Assembly (NCBI GenBank): GCA_013396525.1
Contig: VWYX01000391.1
Span: forward strand, 597,345 to 661,344
Length of the DNA: 64,000 nt
Source of the DNA: Chaetorhynchus papuensis
Taxonomy: Eukaryota > Chordata > Aves > Passeriformes > Rhipiduridae
Direction: 5' to 3'
Of this stretch, positions 62,001-64,000 are shown in pieces. The notes beneath the pieces were generated by a model, which made no database searches, was not told the DNA's origin, and was given only the letters and a program-made list of their open reading frames with translations. Numbering within the stretch: the stretch's first letter is position 1; every line of letters begins with the position of its first letter. The translations under genes were made by a program, and so were the position numbers.

Positions 62001-63576
62001 CTGCCCACAATTCCATGATCATTATGGTCTGCAGCAGCCCCCCAGCACCTCTTGCCTGCAGCCCTGATTGTTAAGCAAAGGCTCTGAAGCCAATGGTAGC
62101 TGTGATTCTTTCCTTTTCCCGTTCCAGGAACACTCAGCTGAAGAATTAAAGAGCCTTAATACCAGCACGAGCCATTTCACCTCAGCATCCCCGGGCTTCT
62201 GCAAGGCCTGGTCCTTCTCTCCCTTGCTCCCTCCCCTTATTTGTTTCTAATGCTCCACAACTGCTGCTCCCTCATTCCTGCCAGAAGAGTTCATGGTCCC
62301 CTCTCCCCAGCTCAGCCCCACCTTTTGTTTTTTTCCACAAAACCCTGACAAAGACCAGAACCTTCAGGGGCATCTGCCCACCTTTCTGAAAGGACAAGAC
62401 AGAAATATGGAAATATATCATGCATAACAAAACATTCAAATTTGCTTTTCATAACTGCCCTTTGTTATACTTGTTTGAACACATTTGCAATTGATATTTG
62501 TGAAATATTTAAATCAAGATGTTTAGGGAAACAAATACAAAACCAAAATCCTTCCATAACACAGAAATCAGTGCGAGATGAATCTCTGCAAATAAACTTA
62601 GCATGTGGCCTCCTCACATTACAACATCTGGAAAAAAACTCTTTTCTAAGCTCTTCTGAATTTCCTGATCTTTATTAAATATCCCCCTTCCTCCCACCAT
62701 GCCCCGCTCCCCAGTCCTTAAAAATTCTATTTGCTAAATTTTCCTTTTCTTTGGTCTGACAAACATTAGTCAAGGTGGATTACAGATTACTTTATTCCCT
62801 TCTTTTTTAAGAGACTTTCCTGCTGGCACTTGACTGATGTAATAATGTTGTTGGTCTTAAAGCTTCAAGCCTCTAAAAAATACTGTAAAAAGAAACACTG
62901 ACTTTCAAAAAGTTATCTTTACTTAAAAAAAAAAAACCAGAAGCAGGGACTATCTGAAGGGCTAAATGGAATGCTGAGATACAACCCATCCTCTGAGAAG
63001 CTACAAAGCTGGTGTCAATCAAACAAGAGAAGGCAGAATGGGAAAGAATCCATCTAGAATGTTAATGAAAACATATCTACCGCAATGAGAAAATACGGCA
63101 ACCACAATTATTGTCCAGCTCTGGGAGGAACAAGTTCTCTCCTGCTCACGCTCTGCTGAGGATTAAGGGGCTAATGGGCACGTCTGTGAAGTGCAGTCAC
63201 TGCTGTACCCCACCAAAGCGGGCAATGCCTTTCCCTTGGATTTGCAGTTATGAGCACTTAGCAGTAAATGGCCCAGGTGGTTAATCTTTGCCTTTCATTA
63301 GGGCTGGGGGATGTGACAGGAAGGAATGTTATCATAATTTCAAGACAACAAGGATTACGCAAATGACAGTTGTTTGAAGGGCCTTGAGAAACCTCTTTAT
63401 GATGAAAAAACCTCCAAAGGCTCCTAAAATCTCCTACGCCTATAGAGCCATCTCTCAAAATGGTAAGATGTGACATCCTGTAGTTACAAAGAGTTTTAGA
63501 TGAGTTATAAGGAACAGAAAAAATTACACTGATAATCCTTCCGTTTATACGTTATGAAGGATGATTTTCTGTGTCA

Positions 63577-63604
63577 GTCCAACAACTTTAGCCTGTTGTT
63601 GGAC
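63577..63604. repeat. Perfect 10-bp stem hairpin, 8-nt loop
   Basis: gtccaacaac (63577-63586) pairs with gttgttggac (63595-63604) around tttagcct. Outside, ctgt and acag can add four pairs across a 4-nt bulge on one side. Confidence 0.8.
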
Positions 63605-64000
63605 ACAGTGAAATCCAAATCTTTAGTTCTCACTCCTTATAGCTTTAAACTCTGTTAAAAATACACACACAGTGATTAGAAATTGATTCAAAATGCTTCA
63701 AACCACTCATTGTCATGTGACAGTCAATTGAATTAGGCTCAGTTTTGAGTTCACTTCTGCTGTTTTACCCTGGAACAATATTATTGCCAATGGTGTTGGC
63801 TCTGGTCTTCAGGCTGGGAAACCAGTCACTTAGAGAACCACACACTGGGATGACTTGCAGAAGTATTCTTGGCTTCTGAATTGGTGATGTCCCTCGTTTT
63901 CACTGAGAGCCCTCAAAAGTACAGGTCCAAATGGGTAAAAAGTAACTCCGTGCTCTTAACTCTACAAAATTAGGCAATGTCTCCCCAGAATAACCATTGG

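Larger units (their letters stand above)
58791..64000. other. Non-coding stretch to window end
   Basis: AT-rich unique sequence with A16 at 59422-59437, A12 at 62925-62936, a 13-bp tandem repeat at 61968-62000 and a hairpin at 63577-63604. Frames such as 60166-60537 (123 codons) have no recognisable domain. Nothing supports a gene. Confidence 0.5.

Noticed and set aside
1..64000. CRISPR arrays, operons, phage or bacterial defence genes
   Set aside because: No regularly spaced repeats and no prokaryotic gene organisation; CR1 and LTR elements show a bird nuclear genome.

Overview
This window looks like non-coding nuclear DNA from a bird, probably a songbird. The support is several short, 3'-anchored pieces of CR1 LINE (the dominant avian retrotransposon), solo LTRs and a betaretrovirus-like (ERVK) remnant in otherwise repeat-poor, AT-rich, CpG-poor sequence. 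No operon, ribosome-binding site or bacterial gene architecture is present. I found no convincing host protein-coding exon, tRNA, rRNA or snRNA. The open reading frames are mostly 60-150 codons, scattered on both strands, without recognisable domains, and about what chance gives in 64 kb. The natural reading is an intergenic desert or the inside of a very large intron. I cannot say which, and I cannot name a neighbouring gene.

Layout. Positions 1-38 are a perfect 17-bp-arm hairpin at the window edge. Positions 39-15377 are unique AT-rich sequence with short simple repeats. At 15378-15562 an LTR-like, CpG-rich sequence (minus strand) runs into an assembly gap of 918 N (15563-16480). Unique sequence resumes to 19859, followed by a CR1 fragment (19860-20215) that carries a 38-bp tandem duplication. 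Three copies of one LTR family lie at 30363-30825 (-), 49704-50164 (-) and 58076-58526 (+). All end in TGATGCC...GGCATCA and are flanked by 4-bp target-site duplications, one perfect and two with one mismatch, so they are read as solo LTRs. Each has a CR1 3' end close by (31084, 50384 and 58684). At 45367-45955 there is a decayed ERVK pol-env junction: an integrase zinc-finger-like piece, the integrase C-terminal domain with a stop codon, and an env leader, with the integrase catalytic core missing. The remainder to 64000 is unique sequence with poly-A/T runs and short tandem duplications.

Nothing here works together as a gene system, and I did not find a new biological system. The strongest observations are the edge palindrome, an 81-bp block identical in all three LTR copies although the rest of the LTR has diverged, the core-deleted ERVK remnant, and the LTR abutting the gap. 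Several AT-rich stretches with homeodomain-type motifs may be conserved non-coding elements, but only a cross-species alignment could show that.
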